Assembly: GCA_937136425.1 (NCBI GenBank)
Contig: CAKZON010000043.1
Span: 30,318 to 94,317, forward strand
DNA length: 64,000 nucleotides
Direction of reading: 5' to 3'
DNA from: an uncultured Crocinitomix sp.
GTDB taxonomy: Bacteria > Bacteroidota > Bacteroidia > Flavobacteriales_D > Crocinitomicaceae
The position numbers were made by a program, and so were the translations under genes. The first letter of the stretch is position 1, and each line of letters starts with the position of its first letter. Shown here one piece after another: positions 44,825-54,397 of the stretch. Below the pieces are notes generated by a model that worked only from the letters and a program-made list of their open reading frames with translations, made no database searches and was not told the DNA's origin.

Positions 44825-45040
44825 GTGCTCAGAATTTTAACCAATTCGTGCGAAGTAGAGAATTATAGGTGTGAAGTTTTTGTCCAGTCAATGTTGTTTT
44901 GGTTTCTTGTTCCAGATATATTAGAATTATTTCCATCCGATATCTAGGAATGAGCGGCGACATTTTTTATTAAAAACACGGATCATTCCATTTATATATT
45001 CAAGACTTCCATTATTTTTAGAGGAATATACTGGCGCGCT

Positions 45041-45697
45041 ATGAACGAAAAAAAACCATTGACAAGACTATCAGATGAAGAAATTAGGGTTCTTGGAGTA
45101 TTGATTGAAAAAAGCAAAACTACTCCTGATTATTACCCTATGACCATAAAATCTGTTTTGACGGCATGCAATCAAAAATCTTCTCGAAATCCTATTGTAA
45201 AATACGATACAGACACAATAATGAGTGCATTGGACTCGCTTAGAAAAAAGGAATTTGCGGCTAAGGTGATTGGTGATGGAAGATCAACAAAATATCGACA
45301 TACTCTTGCCGTAAAATATCCATTGGATCTTGCCGAACTAACCGTTTTGGGACTTTTATTTTTACGTGGACCACTAACTAGTGGTGAAATTAACTCAATG
45401 TCTGGAAGAATGTTTGATTTCGAAGATCTTGAGGAAGTTCAAAGAACAGTGGAACAGCTTATGGAAGCAGAAGTTCCATTTGTATTTCGTCTTCCAAAAA
45501 TTACAGGTCAAAAAGAAGCACGTTTAGTACATTTATTCGCTGATATACCGACGGTTGAGGATTTAGAGAAAAATACAGATCAATTGGATTCATCTTCGTC
45601 GAAGAATGTGGAATTAGAAATGCGCGTAGAGGCTTTGGAAAAGCAGCTCGCAGAATTACAAACTGCCTTCGATAATTTGATGAAGGAACTCAGTTAA
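45041..45697 (+). CDS. yceH: YceH family (DUF480) protein
   Basis: 218 aa, normal length. The N-terminal winged-helix pair is clear: LSDEEIRVLGVLIEKSKTTP, YYPMTIKSVLTACNQKSSRNP and LRGPLTSGEINSMSGRM, then VPFVFRLPKITGQKEARLVH. The C-terminus is a short coiled coil (EMRVEALEKQLAELQ). YceH is conserved in many bacteria without an assigned function; its fold suggests nucleic-acid binding. It is a lone gene bracketed by repeat copies 2 and 3, an unusual placing for a conserved gene. Confidence 0.93.
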   Translation: MNEKKPLTRLSDEEIRVLGVLIEKSKTTPDYYPMTIKSVLTACNQKSSRNPIVKYDTDTIMSALDSLRKKEFAAKVIGDGRSTKYRHTLAVKYPLDLAELTVLGLLFLRGPLTSGEINSMSGRMFDFEDLEEVQRTVEQLMEAEVPFVFRLPKITGQKEARLVHLFADIPTVEDLEKNTDQLDSSSSKNVELEMRVEALEKQLAELQTAFDNLMKELS

Positions 45698-45705
45698 TCT
45701 AAACA

Positions 45706-45760
45706 ACTCTCAATATCTAACACACTCAATAAGTGCGTTATTTGTCCGCTTGGGCTACCA
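45706..45760 (+). repeat. Repeat copy 3 (degenerate core)
   Basis: TTATTTGTCCGCTTGGGCTA ending CCA (core 45733-45760) is a diverged version of the 29-bp core, with one G fewer and several substitutions. The upstream ACTCTCAATATCTAACACAC block matches the other copies. It starts about 9 nt after the yceH stop and is followed by a terminator. Confidence 0.65.
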
Positions 45761-45765
45761 TTAAG

Positions 45766-45798
45766 AAAAAAGCATGTTTTTTCAGATATGCTTTTTTT
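45766..45798 (+). terminator. Intrinsic terminator after repeat copy 3
   Basis: Arms AAAAAAGCAT (45766-45775) and ATGCTTTTTT (45788-45797) form a stem with a 12-nt loop and a T-run, closing the yceH transcript. Confidence 0.8.
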
Positions 45799-46251
45799 GT
45801 GCCCAAAACTTTTATAGACAAGAAGTCGGTTCATAGCGAAATTTAATGGAGTCGAAGGGGGGCTGTCTGCTACAAATAAAAGCAATCATTAATATTTGCC
45901 AAGTAGATAAGTTAATTGTGAATAACAGAAGTCTATTTATAAAGAAAATCGGGTCGTTCATTAAATTAACATGACAACAACAAAATAACATTTGTAAATT
46001 GAGTTTTAACTTAAACGCTCATGAAAAAGATCAAGTTCCTTCTCTTTTTTTAAATTGATTGACTATATCCAAGTGTCTAAAGGTAAATACGAATAGAGAA
46101 TTTATTACTGTAATTGCTTATGACCTTTCTAATTAGAACTTTAAAATATCATTCCACAGAAAAGCGATAATTACAAAGATTGAAAAAATTCACTATCGAC
46201 TTATAAATTTAGCTATTGGTCAATAGAATTGTATCATAACCCAGAAATTTT
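45799..46251. other. Intergenic region before the DUF4157 gene
   Basis: This 453-bp AT-rich stretch holds no convincing gene, RNA or hairpin. Near 45820-45850 a short segment (GACAAGAAGTC, TAGCGAAA) recalls the sequence at 38180-38215, perhaps shared debris. No clear promoter was found for the downstream gene. Confidence 0.4.
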
Positions 46252-49200
46252 ATGAAAGTAGAATCAGAAAAAGTAAAGTCGAAAGAAGATAATGCTTCAA
46301 CAGACATTTCGAATGAGCAAACAGTTGAAGGTACGGAGACTAATTTATACAGTGATTTATCCAGATCTGCTGATAATGGCGAAGCACAAGACAATTCTCA
46401 AGAATCAGAGAACAATCCTTATTTGTCCTTGTCTATCCAACGTAAAATGGAAAAATCGTTCAATCAAGACTTTTCCCAAATCAATATTTATAAGAATTCA
46501 AAATCTGCAGAAAAAATGAATGCGAGAGCCTATGCCAAAGGCAATGATTTACATTTTGCTGAAGGAGAATTTGATGAAAACACACGGAAAGGACAAGAAT
46601 TATTAGGTCATGAATTGGCGCATGTCGTGCAACAAAGACAAGGAAGAGTTGAGTCAAGGGAGATTATGAGTAAAGGAGTTTTCGGTAATGCTAATAATTT
46701 ATTGGAAACAGAAGCTGATGATTGGGGAGCAAAAGCTGCAGTGGGAGATGAAATAGGTTTAAATAGGTATCCTAATACTTCAAGTAACTCAGATGTTATA
46801 CAAAAAAAAGGAATAACAGACCCGGAAGAACCCACCAATGTTAATGGTGATATTGTTTTGCGAATTGATGCAGATGGTAATCAATTAGAAAAAGAATTAG
46901 AGCTGACTTTTAGAGTAAGACCAGTTGCAGGCAATGTCAGCGACAATCCAACGTCTCCTCCAATGCGAGGAAATGTGCAAATTTTAGTGAGATCAGCAGA
47001 TGACAGAGCAATGCCACTGCAGGAAGTGATGAACTTTGATATTCCTAATGTAACAGATTTTTCCATTGACAGCCAAATACCGGTTAAGGGAGTATATGCT
47101 TATAGAATTCATTTTAATCAACTTAACCTAACGTTGCAAGTCAGTTTGAATTTACAAGAGAAGGCAGGAATTAAAAAAATCGGTAAAAACACAAATTATG
47201 CCTTTCAATTATTTGCGACAGATGGTAATTCGGCAGAGAGCCCTCAGAACGAGGTGTTAGGACAAATTTTCAATGCGAGTATTCCTACAGCTAGCATTGA
47301 AAGAAGCGATTTTATTGAACTAAGGAGTTCTGTTGATGGAATAAACAAGAGTGAGATGACCTTGAAAAAAACCGAGGGTGTATCTAAAAATGCATTTTAT
47401 ATTTTTTCAAAACCTTATGGTGACCTATATGAAGTTACATTGAATAAACACGCAACAGATCCTGGTGTAGTAGAATGGGTGGCAGAGGCACTGTACTCAG
47501 ATGAATCACTTGGTGCTGAAGCTAATAGCTATAAATCATTTGTCTTCTATGCTAAACACATGATACCTGTTCCATACACTGGTAACGAGGATACGACATG
47601 GTTTGATGAAATTGAATTAATTAATACAGGGCAACATATTGAACTTCGCAATTTGTCAAATTCAGAGCCCTTTGCCTATTTTTTCATGTCAAACAGCCCT
47701 GAATATCACGGGGCGGAAGATGACACCTATTATCCAGGGAATGAAATTAGAAATGTACAATTGTATGATTATGTACCCACAGCAACTGAAAATAATGGGT
47801 TAAAAATCCATGAGGAAAAGAAATCTAAATTACTAAATCATTCTGGCGGAGTGCAGATTACAGCTACCGGTAAAGAAGGTGAAGATCATGACCATTTAAT
47901 GCCTATATCTAAAATGGCCACTTTGCAACAGGTTAGGGTGATGGCAAGAATACATGCAAAAGATAGTATTGGTGGACAACGTTCCGAAACTACGTTACGA
48001 CAAGAGTCTGGGGTCGTGCTTATGAACCTTGTAAGGCTCATTAAGCAAGCCAGCGGTGATGGTTTTATTCCTTCGGTTGAATATCAACTTTATCATGAAT
48101 TGGCTAAATTATTAGTTTCTCATGATTCTGTTTTACAAAGGGGATTAGAATTAGGAACGAATAATACCACAGGTAGTCAGACGAAATTAGCAGAACATCT
48201 CACTCAACATGCACCAATATATGCCGAAATAGAAAAGACATTTGAAGCACTGATTAATAATGAAAACAAGTTCTTTTTAACAAAGCAAACGGATTCTGAG
48301 ACAATAGAATCGATCAATGGTGATAAGTCGACATACGGTATTTTAAATGACATACTTACTTATAGAGCAGGAGAGAAATTGAAAGTTGAGTATGATAAAA
48401 AATTGAGTGAAGAAAAAGAGGACGGGAAAGGATATTTCACTAATTATTACTCAACAGCCTCTAAAGAGTTAGATGAAGCATTAAAAGATAGAAAAGAGTT
48501 TCTTCAATTTGTAGAGAAGATTAATTATGATGATAGTAATAGTCAGATTACGGAATTTCATACAGTACAATCAATTTTTTATTCTGGACCAGTAAATTAT
48601 GATCGAGAAAATGTTCATGGCGTTCCAGGTCGAATAATTGCTTTTAAGGAGTTAGATGTGAATGGAGGTTGTACTTGGCATGTAATTAGTCAAATGAACG
48701 GGAAATTTCATAGGCAAAGTAAATATTATAGTGAGGATGTTGAGCTTAAAAGTGAAGTTTTCAAATTATTAGATGATAAAGACTTTGCTCAAGAAGGAAT
48801 TTTAATTTATCAAGTTCCATCTATTGGATTCCATGGGGAAGTAGAGATGACGAGTCCTACTGAGAATTATGAACGTGCGAGTTACGGAGCGTTAGCTTTA
48901 AGTGGTGTGGGCTTAATTTGCACTATAACCGGAGTGGGCGCTCCAGTCGGAGCATTCTTTTTTGCACTTGGAGGAGTCGTTCAGGCAGGTTCATCTATTG
49001 CTAAGTACTATGACAATAAGCATGAATCCGGGTCTATGAGTTATTGGGATCTGGCATACGCCTTAGTAGATACGGCAGTTGCTATTGGTGGTTTCGGCAC
49101 AGCATTGTCTTTAGTAGCAAAAGGCGCAAGCGGTGCTGCTGCTAAAGCTGTTCGAGTAATGCAAATGGTTGACCCTGTGAGTGGTGTAACTTCATACGCT

Positions 49201-50901
49201 TTGATGACTCTAGAATCAGTTACCAGTATATCTAAAAAGTACGAAGAAGGTGATACACAAGGAATGTTCATGGAGATCGCGTTTCTTGTGGCAACAGGAG
49301 GAATAGGTTTCTATGGCGTAAGGGAACATGTTAAAGATTTTAAGTCCCTTAAGGAAGGGAAGGAATTTGCTATGAATAAATTTAATTTTTTCGAAGCATT
49401 GAAAACACCCAAAGGTGCAAAATCTTTAAATGATCCAGATTTAATTGAAATACTTGATTTTCAGAATGAGTTTAATTTAAAACCGGAAGATTTGATCGGC
49501 TTTTATAACCGAAAGACTGATCGTCAAATCGCAGTTGGTGCAAGCAATATTCTAGGTCCAAAAGAAGAACTTTTAAGATTGAAAAAAAGGCTGAATGAAT
49601 TGGATGAAGTTGAACTTAAAGAATGGCTTAAATCTTCTGTTAAAAGGGACGGGATAGATGTAAGTGTTGCCGAAAAGCTAGAAGTTTTAGATACTTATAA
49701 AGGAGGTTTCAAGGCAGCTTCGGTAGAAGTTGATAATATGATAGAGATGCAGCGATTAGAAGACAAGTTCAGAAAAGGGGGGCTTGCGTTTAGCATGGGA
49801 GATTTTAAAATACGCTACCACTTTCTTGTAAAGAAAAATAAAAACCGTTTGGAAGAAGTTGGAGAAATGATTCAAGGAGAGAAAAGCCATCTTGTGACCT
49901 TAGAAAACAGACATAAATCTTTACTTTCTAGTAATAAAGAATATAATCTATTCTTTGAACAAGAGAATAAGTTGGGCAATCTAAAAATTGACATACAAAC
50001 ACATCTTATTCAAGCAGGTGCTTCTGCTGATGAGGCTAAAAATATTGAGCGCATTTTAGGCGAAATGAAAACGCAAAAAGATCTTCGGAAGAATGCAATA
50101 GCTAAACTCGACAAAACAGAACAAGGTAAATTGAAAGATGCTAGTCCGTTTGATGAGTTAATGGATGTAACTGTTCCTGCATCAAATAATATGGAATTAT
50201 CTAACGAACTGAAACAAAGTATTCGTTCATTAAATAATGCTGATCCCAAGACGACAGAGAATTTGACAACTGCTATTGAAGAGTTTACGGAACTTGATAG
50301 AATAATATCTGTAAAAGGCCAAAAACATCTCACCAATCAAGTATCTGATGGCGTAATACTCGAAGATTTAATAAGTGCACAGAAAAGAAAAATTGAAGTT
50401 AACGAGTTCTTGAAAGAATTTAATAGCTCGTTAGAAAAACGCTTAACTGGCATGAGAGATAAAGTGTACGGAGGTGGTTTTGATAATATAAAGGAAATGA
50501 GCGGCGTACAAATTGACAAGGTGACTATGGAAACCGCAACACGTTTAACAAAATTATTTAACAAATTCAAGGTACCCGCATCCATAGCCAAAGCAGATTA
50601 TATATTAATCAAGAAAAACTTGCGTACCAATATGATTACAGCCTATAAAGATTTTATAACAAAGACATTACCTTTGATTATTCGTACGATTATTAATGAT
50701 GAGATGAATCATAAATTTTCTACTGAAGACAAAAATAAATTTGATTGGGACTCTGATTTTGTATCTAAAACACTTACGCCAACAGAGATACTTGAGTATG
50801 CCGCACATTATGGGCTAAAACTTTCAACGTCTGAACGTGCTTTACTCGAAGACCTTCAGGCTGTTGAAGCAACGGATGATTACAATGGAGCTAAAAACTA
50901 A
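46252..50901 (+). CDS. Giant DUF4157 protein, candidate injected toxin
   Basis: 1549 aa with no signal peptide. After an acidic 50-residue leader comes a DUF4157 domain: SIQRKMEKSFNQDFSQINIY, KGNDLHFAEGEFDENTRKGQ and the zinc-type motif HELAHVVQQRQG (H120, E121, H124). DUF4157 marks effectors of extracellular contractile injection systems and some polymorphic toxins. Residues about 200-700 are beta-rich and unrecognised. A Gly/Ala-rich hydrophobic stretch at about 880-1010 (GVGLICTITGVGAPVGAFFF) could insert in membranes. The last 500 residues are charged and helical. No sheath, tube or baseplate genes and no obvious immunity gene are in the window, so it may be a remote cargo. Confidence 0.8.
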   Translation: MKVESEKVKSKEDNASTDISNEQTVEGTETNLYSDLSRSADNGEAQDNSQESENNPYLSLSIQRKMEKSFNQDFSQINIYKNSKSAEKMNARAYAKGNDLHFAEGEFDENTRKGQELLGHELAHVVQQRQGRVESREIMSKGVFGNANNLLETEADDWGAKAAVGDEIGLNRYPNTSSNSDVIQKKGITDPEEPTNVNGDIVLRIDADGNQLEKELELTFRVRPVAGNVSDNPTSPPMRGNVQILVRSADDRAMPLQEVMNFDIPNVTDFSIDSQIPVKGVYAYRIHFNQLNLTLQVSLNLQEKAGIKKIGKNTNYAFQLFATDGNSAESPQNEVLGQIFNASIPTASIERSDFIELRSSVDGINKSEMTLKKTEGVSKNAFYIFSKPYGDLYEVTLNKHATDPGVVEWVAEALYSDESLGAEANSYKSFVFYAKHMIPVPYTGNEDTTWFDEIELINTGQHIELRNLSNSEPFAYFFMSNSPEYHGAEDDTYYPGNEIRNVQLYDYVPTATENNGLKIHEEKKSKLLNHSGGVQITATGKEGEDHDHLMPISKMATLQQVRVMARIHAKDSIGGQRSETTLRQESGVVLMNLVRLIKQASGDGFIPSVEYQLYHELAKLLVSHDSVLQRGLELGTNNTTGSQTKLAEHLTQHAPIYAEIEKTFEALINNENKFFLTKQTDSETIESINGDKSTYGILNDILTYRAGEKLKVEYDKKLSEEKEDGKGYFTNYYSTASKELDEALKDRKEFLQFVEKINYDDSNSQITEFHTVQSIFYSGPVNYDRENVHGVPGRIIAFKELDVNGGCTWHVISQMNGKFHRQSKYYSEDVELKSEVFKLLDDKDFAQEGILIYQVPSIGFHGEVEMTSPTENYERASYGALALSGVGLICTITGVGAPVGAFFFALGGVVQAGSSIAKYYDNKHESGSMSYWDLAYALVDTAVAIGGFGTALSLVAKGASGAAAKAVRVMQMVDPVSGVTSYALMTLESVTSISKKYEEGDTQGMFMEIAFLVATGGIGFYGVREHVKDFKSLKEGKEFAMNKFNFFEALKTPKGAKSLNDPDLIEILDFQNEFNLKPEDLIGFYNRKTDRQIAVGASNILGPKEELLRLKKRLNELDEVELKEWLKSSVKRDGIDVSVAEKLEVLDTYKGGFKAASVEVDNMIEMQRLEDKFRKGGLAFSMGDFKIRYHFLVKKNKNRLEEVGEMIQGEKSHLVTLENRHKSLLSSNKEYNLFFEQENKLGNLKIDIQTHLIQAGASADEAKNIERILGEMKTQKDLRKNAIAKLDKTEQGKLKDASPFDELMDVTVPASNNMELSNELKQSIRSLNNADPKTTENLTTAIEEFTELDRIISVKGQKHLTNQVSDGVILEDLISAQKRKIEVNEFLKEFNSSLEKRLTGMRDKVYGGGFDNIKEMSGVQIDKVTMETATRLTKLFNKFKVPASIAKADYILIKKNLRTNMITAYKDFITKTLPLIIRTIINDEMNHKFSTEDKNKFDWDSDFVSKTLTPTEILEYAAHYGLKLSTSERALLEDLQAVEATDDYNGAKN

Positions 50902-50920
50902 TTCTACGCAGTGATACAAC

Positions 50921-50952
50921 TTTGTCATATTGAACAGGTGAAATTATATTTG
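50921..50952 (+). promoter_or_regulatory. Distal promoter upstream of the gliding-type surface gene
   Basis: TTTG (50921-50924), a 20-nt spacer and TATATTTG (50945-50952) match the Bacteroidetes promoter perfectly. It lies about 420 nt before the next ATG, so it implies a long leader or a small RNA. Confidence 0.6.
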
Positions 50953-51375
50953 GTGAGGAATTTATAGTGCAGTTATTTTTTTGTGAAATTTTAAAATGAA
51001 AAGAAACATGTCTTAGGGGGAAGACAATGCTTAAGTTATTATTCAAATAGTATCTCTGATTTGATTTGCTTTCCCAATTTTGCGCCTTATACATTTGGAA
51101 TGATTTTTCAACACCTTGATAACTTAAACTAAAGTGTAATTTGGGTGTAAAAAATATGTGGAATTATCTAGTTTGAAATCTGATGATATTTGAACATGGC
51201 GTTTACATTTAAACTAGGGTGTTTATAGCTTTGTTAAGTTCTATATAAACAAATAGTTATGCAGTAAAAATTTCTTTTGGAAGACATGTATAAATTAACG
51301 TAAAACGTGGTGTTTTAAAAAATGCTTTGAATAAAATTTTCTCTATTCTTAGTAAAATTAAAAACCAATTCTGTA
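50953..51375. other. Long leader region without a recognised gene
   Basis: AT-rich sequence between two candidate promoters and the gene at 51376. The only ORF near the first start site is a six-codon ATG frame (MKRNMS) at 50997-51017. No clear terminator or known riboswitch was found. Confidence 0.4.
51065..51097 (+). promoter_or_regulatory. Second candidate promoter upstream of 51376
   Basis: TTTG (51065-51068), a 21-nt spacer and TACATTTG (51090-51097) match the -33/-7 pattern. It would give a leader of about 270 nt. Confidence 0.55.
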
Positions 51376-54228
51376 ATGCAATTAAACAGTTTTTACAAAG
51401 GGTGTCTGATACAAATACTATTATTTTTCCCAATTATAGGAATTAGTCAAACAATATTGCCGACAAACTCTTCTCCAGAAGGTTTTGCTGTTGTACCAGT
51501 AGGGTGGACAGAAATTATTGGCTCAACTGATATTTCAAATAAAGATTTTTGGGGTGGAATTAGTCCTTGGTTCGAAGTCACTGTTGACCCTCCAAATGGA
51601 CATGAAGTATGGGTTACTGGTGCCGTTTCAGAATCAGTTGGGTCTACAATTAGTGATCTCATTATCGGAGAGAATTATGTCATGAATTTTTATAAATCTG
51701 AATTGCGTTATTCTGTTGCTCCTGAAGATGATGGTGTGCTTGAAATAGTTGTAGGAGCAGAAGAATTTCTATTTCCCTTTAGCGGTGGTTATGATCCAAG
51801 TTGGTCTTTAGAGACATTTACTTTTACAGCAACGGATGTCATAATGGATATTTCATTCAGTTATTCAGAGGATGAAGCTCCTGGTTATGCATGGAATGTC
51901 TCTTTTAGTGATGACGCAGTTCAGCTGGAGTGCGATTCTTTAGTTGCGGATATTTCCGCGACAGAAGTTTGCTTTGGAGAAGAGGTGACGCTTTCTGCAG
52001 TATCTATAAATGATGGTTTGGTAACATGGGATGGCGGAATTACAGATGGAATTGCTTTTGAACCGCTATTAGGAACAACGACTTATACCGCTACAAGTGA
52101 TTTGGAAGATGACTGTGTTTATGAAGTTGAAATCACGGTTTATGAATCTCCAGAATTTGAGGTTTTGGTTGATGATGATGAAATTTGTGAGGGAGATTCT
52201 GTAACTTTCACATTAGTTGGCGAAGTAGAAATATTTGAATGGGATACACCTGAAATAGTGGCAGATGAACCCTATTTCCCTGAGACAGGGGAGTTCGAGT
52301 ATGTTATTACAGGAATTAATGGTGTGTGTGAAACAATTGAATCAATTGAAATTACTGTATTCGAAAATCCGATTGTTGAAGCGACAGTATCAGAAGATGA
52401 AATTTGCATAGGTGAATCGGTGATCTTTATTGGAGAGGGAGCAGATATTTATACATGGGATTTAGAGGTGATTGATGGGGAAGAGTTCACGCCGATAACA
52501 AGTGGGACCTTAACGTACACTGTTATAGGTGTAGATGCGGTTACGGGATGTCAAAATATCGATTCTGTTGACTTGACTGTTTATGAATTGCCTATTATAG
52601 AAGCAAATGCAGATGATGATGAGGTTTGTGAAGGTGATCTTGTAACATTGACTGGAATTGGTGGAGTAAGTTTTGTTTGGGATATGGGAATAATAGACGG
52701 AGTGGCATTTGAACCCCCGTTTGGAACGACAACCTACACCGTAATTGGAACTTCTTTTGTAGGGTGCGAAAATACGGCGTCAATTGATATTTCTGTTAAT
52801 TCTAACCCGGAAGTAATAGGCATGGCTTCGGCTACAGAAGTATGCCAAGGGGATGAGATTATTTTCACTGGAGCAGGCGCTGATACTTATGTATGGGATT
52901 TTGGAGTTATTGATGGAGAGGTTTTCGTTGCAGACGTGCCTGGAACGATAGCTTATACAGTGATAGGTACAACCGATTTTGGTTGTGAAGGAACGGCAAG
53001 TATAGACATTGTTGTAAATCCAAACCCCGTTGTTATTGCCACTGCCAGTCCAATGGAGGTTTGCGCCGGCGAAAGTATTGTATTTACAGGGGCAGGAGCG
53101 GATGTTTACAGTTGGGACGGTGGAATTACAGATGGTCTTGCCTTTATTCCAGTAGAAACAGGTGAATTAGAATTTACAGTTACAGGAACAAATCTTGAAA
53201 CCGGATGTATCAATACAAATTCCGTTATTGTGTCTGTACATGAGCATCCTTCAGTAACTATCTCATCAACCGCAACAGAGCTGTGTTTAGGTGAGTTTAT
53301 AAATATTACGGCGTCAGGAGCTGAAACCTATGTTTGGGATTATGGTGTTGTTAACGGAGTAGATTTTTATCCTCCACTAATTGGAACAGCAACTTATACC
53401 GTAATAGGTACCGACGAAAATGGGTGCAAAGACACTACGGATATCACAGTAAACGTTTTAGATTGTGAACCGGTTGATGTAGGGTTTATATTGCCAAATG
53501 AAGGATGCCTTAATGACTGTTTTTCAATTCAAGACGCTTCAGCAGATGCTGTTGTTGACTGGGAATGGGACTTTGGTTTAGCTTTTGAACCCAGCACTTC
53601 AACTATCCAAAATCCTGTCGTTTGCGCAACAACACCTGGGGTGTATACTGTCACGCTAAAAGGGATAACGGCCACAGGTTCAGCATCAATCCATTCTGAA
53701 GAAATAATTATCCACGAGAATCCAATGGTCGAAGCAAGTTCTGATACGATCATTGAATTAGGCGGTTCTGCAAATTTAATTGCAAACAGTAGTTCTACAG
53801 GTGAATTTATATGGACACCTTTTGATCAAGTCAATTGTTCCGAATGTGAGATTACATTTGCGTCACCTAATCAAACTCAAATGTATACCGTTGAATTGAT
53901 AGATATGAATGGATGTAAATCAGTTGATTCTGCACTTGTTATGGTCAACTATTTTTTAAGTATAGGTGTGCCAACTGCATTTTCACCAAATGGAGATGGT
54001 AATAATGACGTACTTCTTGTTCAAGGCCTAGGGCTTAGTTCTATCCAGTTCTTAGTATACAATCGATATGGGGAACTAGTTTTTGAAACCAATGAGCAAG
54101 ACATTGGCTGGGATGGAACTTTTTTGAATCAGGGTCAAAATCCTGGCGTTTTTGCATGGGTTCTTTTCTATAATACTGAGGATGGTAAAAGTGGAAGGTT
54201 AAAAGGAAGTACTACTTTGATTAGGTAA
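51376..54228 (+). CDS. T9SS type B surface protein with seven Ig/PKD-like repeats
   Basis: 950 aa with a signal peptide (ending FFPIIGISQT). Residues about 30-195 are a lectin-like beta domain (WNVSFSDDAVQLECDS). Seven repeats of about 80 residues follow, each opening with a Cys strand (EVCFGEEVTL, EICEGDSVTF, EICIGESVIF, EVCEGDLVTL, EVCQGDEIIF, EVCAGESIVF, ELCLGEFINI) and containing a (W/V)WDxG(V/I)xDGxxFxP strand. A PKD domain (VDWEWDFGLAFEPS) precedes a gliding-motility/CHU_C type B C-terminal domain (PTAFSPNGDGNNDVL, VYNRYGELVFET, WDGTF). It is likely a surface adhesin. Its repeats match those in the protein at 23628-25661. Confidence 0.9.
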   Translation: MQLNSFYKGCLIQILLFFPIIGISQTILPTNSSPEGFAVVPVGWTEIIGSTDISNKDFWGGISPWFEVTVDPPNGHEVWVTGAVSESVGSTISDLIIGENYVMNFYKSELRYSVAPEDDGVLEIVVGAEEFLFPFSGGYDPSWSLETFTFTATDVIMDISFSYSEDEAPGYAWNVSFSDDAVQLECDSLVADISATEVCFGEEVTLSAVSINDGLVTWDGGITDGIAFEPLLGTTTYTATSDLEDDCVYEVEITVYESPEFEVLVDDDEICEGDSVTFTLVGEVEIFEWDTPEIVADEPYFPETGEFEYVITGINGVCETIESIEITVFENPIVEATVSEDEICIGESVIFIGEGADIYTWDLEVIDGEEFTPITSGTLTYTVIGVDAVTGCQNIDSVDLTVYELPIIEANADDDEVCEGDLVTLTGIGGVSFVWDMGIIDGVAFEPPFGTTTYTVIGTSFVGCENTASIDISVNSNPEVIGMASATEVCQGDEIIFTGAGADTYVWDFGVIDGEVFVADVPGTIAYTVIGTTDFGCEGTASIDIVVNPNPVVIATASPMEVCAGESIVFTGAGADVYSWDGGITDGLAFIPVETGELEFTVTGTNLETGCINTNSVIVSVHEHPSVTISSTATELCLGEFINITASGAETYVWDYGVVNGVDFYPPLIGTATYTVIGTDENGCKDTTDITVNVLDCEPVDVGFILPNEGCLNDCFSIQDASADAVVDWEWDFGLAFEPSTSTIQNPVVCATTPGVYTVTLKGITATGSASIHSEEIIIHENPMVEASSDTIIELGGSANLIANSSSTGEFIWTPFDQVNCSECEITFASPNQTQMYTVELIDMNGCKSVDSALVMVNYFLSIGVPTAFSPNGDGNNDVLLVQGLGLSSIQFLVYNRYGELVFETNEQDIGWDGTFLNQGQNPGVFAWVLFYNTEDGKSGRLKGSTTLIR

Positions 54229-54335
54229 AGTAATTTATAAATCAAACTATCCGCTTTAAAAAAAAGCAATGTGATACCTATTAAATTTCTTTTTTCCTCT
54301 AACGAGGATAAGTAAGTTTTACCTTATTTAGGGTA

Positions 54336-54366
54336 TTGTGGGGGAAGTGTTTCGTACCTACTTTTG
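54336..54366 (+). promoter_or_regulatory. Promoter of the 54.4-64 kb operon
   Basis: TTG (54336-54338), a 20-nt spacer and TACTTTTG (54359-54366) match the Bacteroidetes promoter. It lies 31 nt before the first ATG of a run of at least eleven closely spaced genes. Confidence 0.65.
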
Positions 54367-54397
54367 CTGTTTAGATTCATTCTAAATAAGAACCTAA

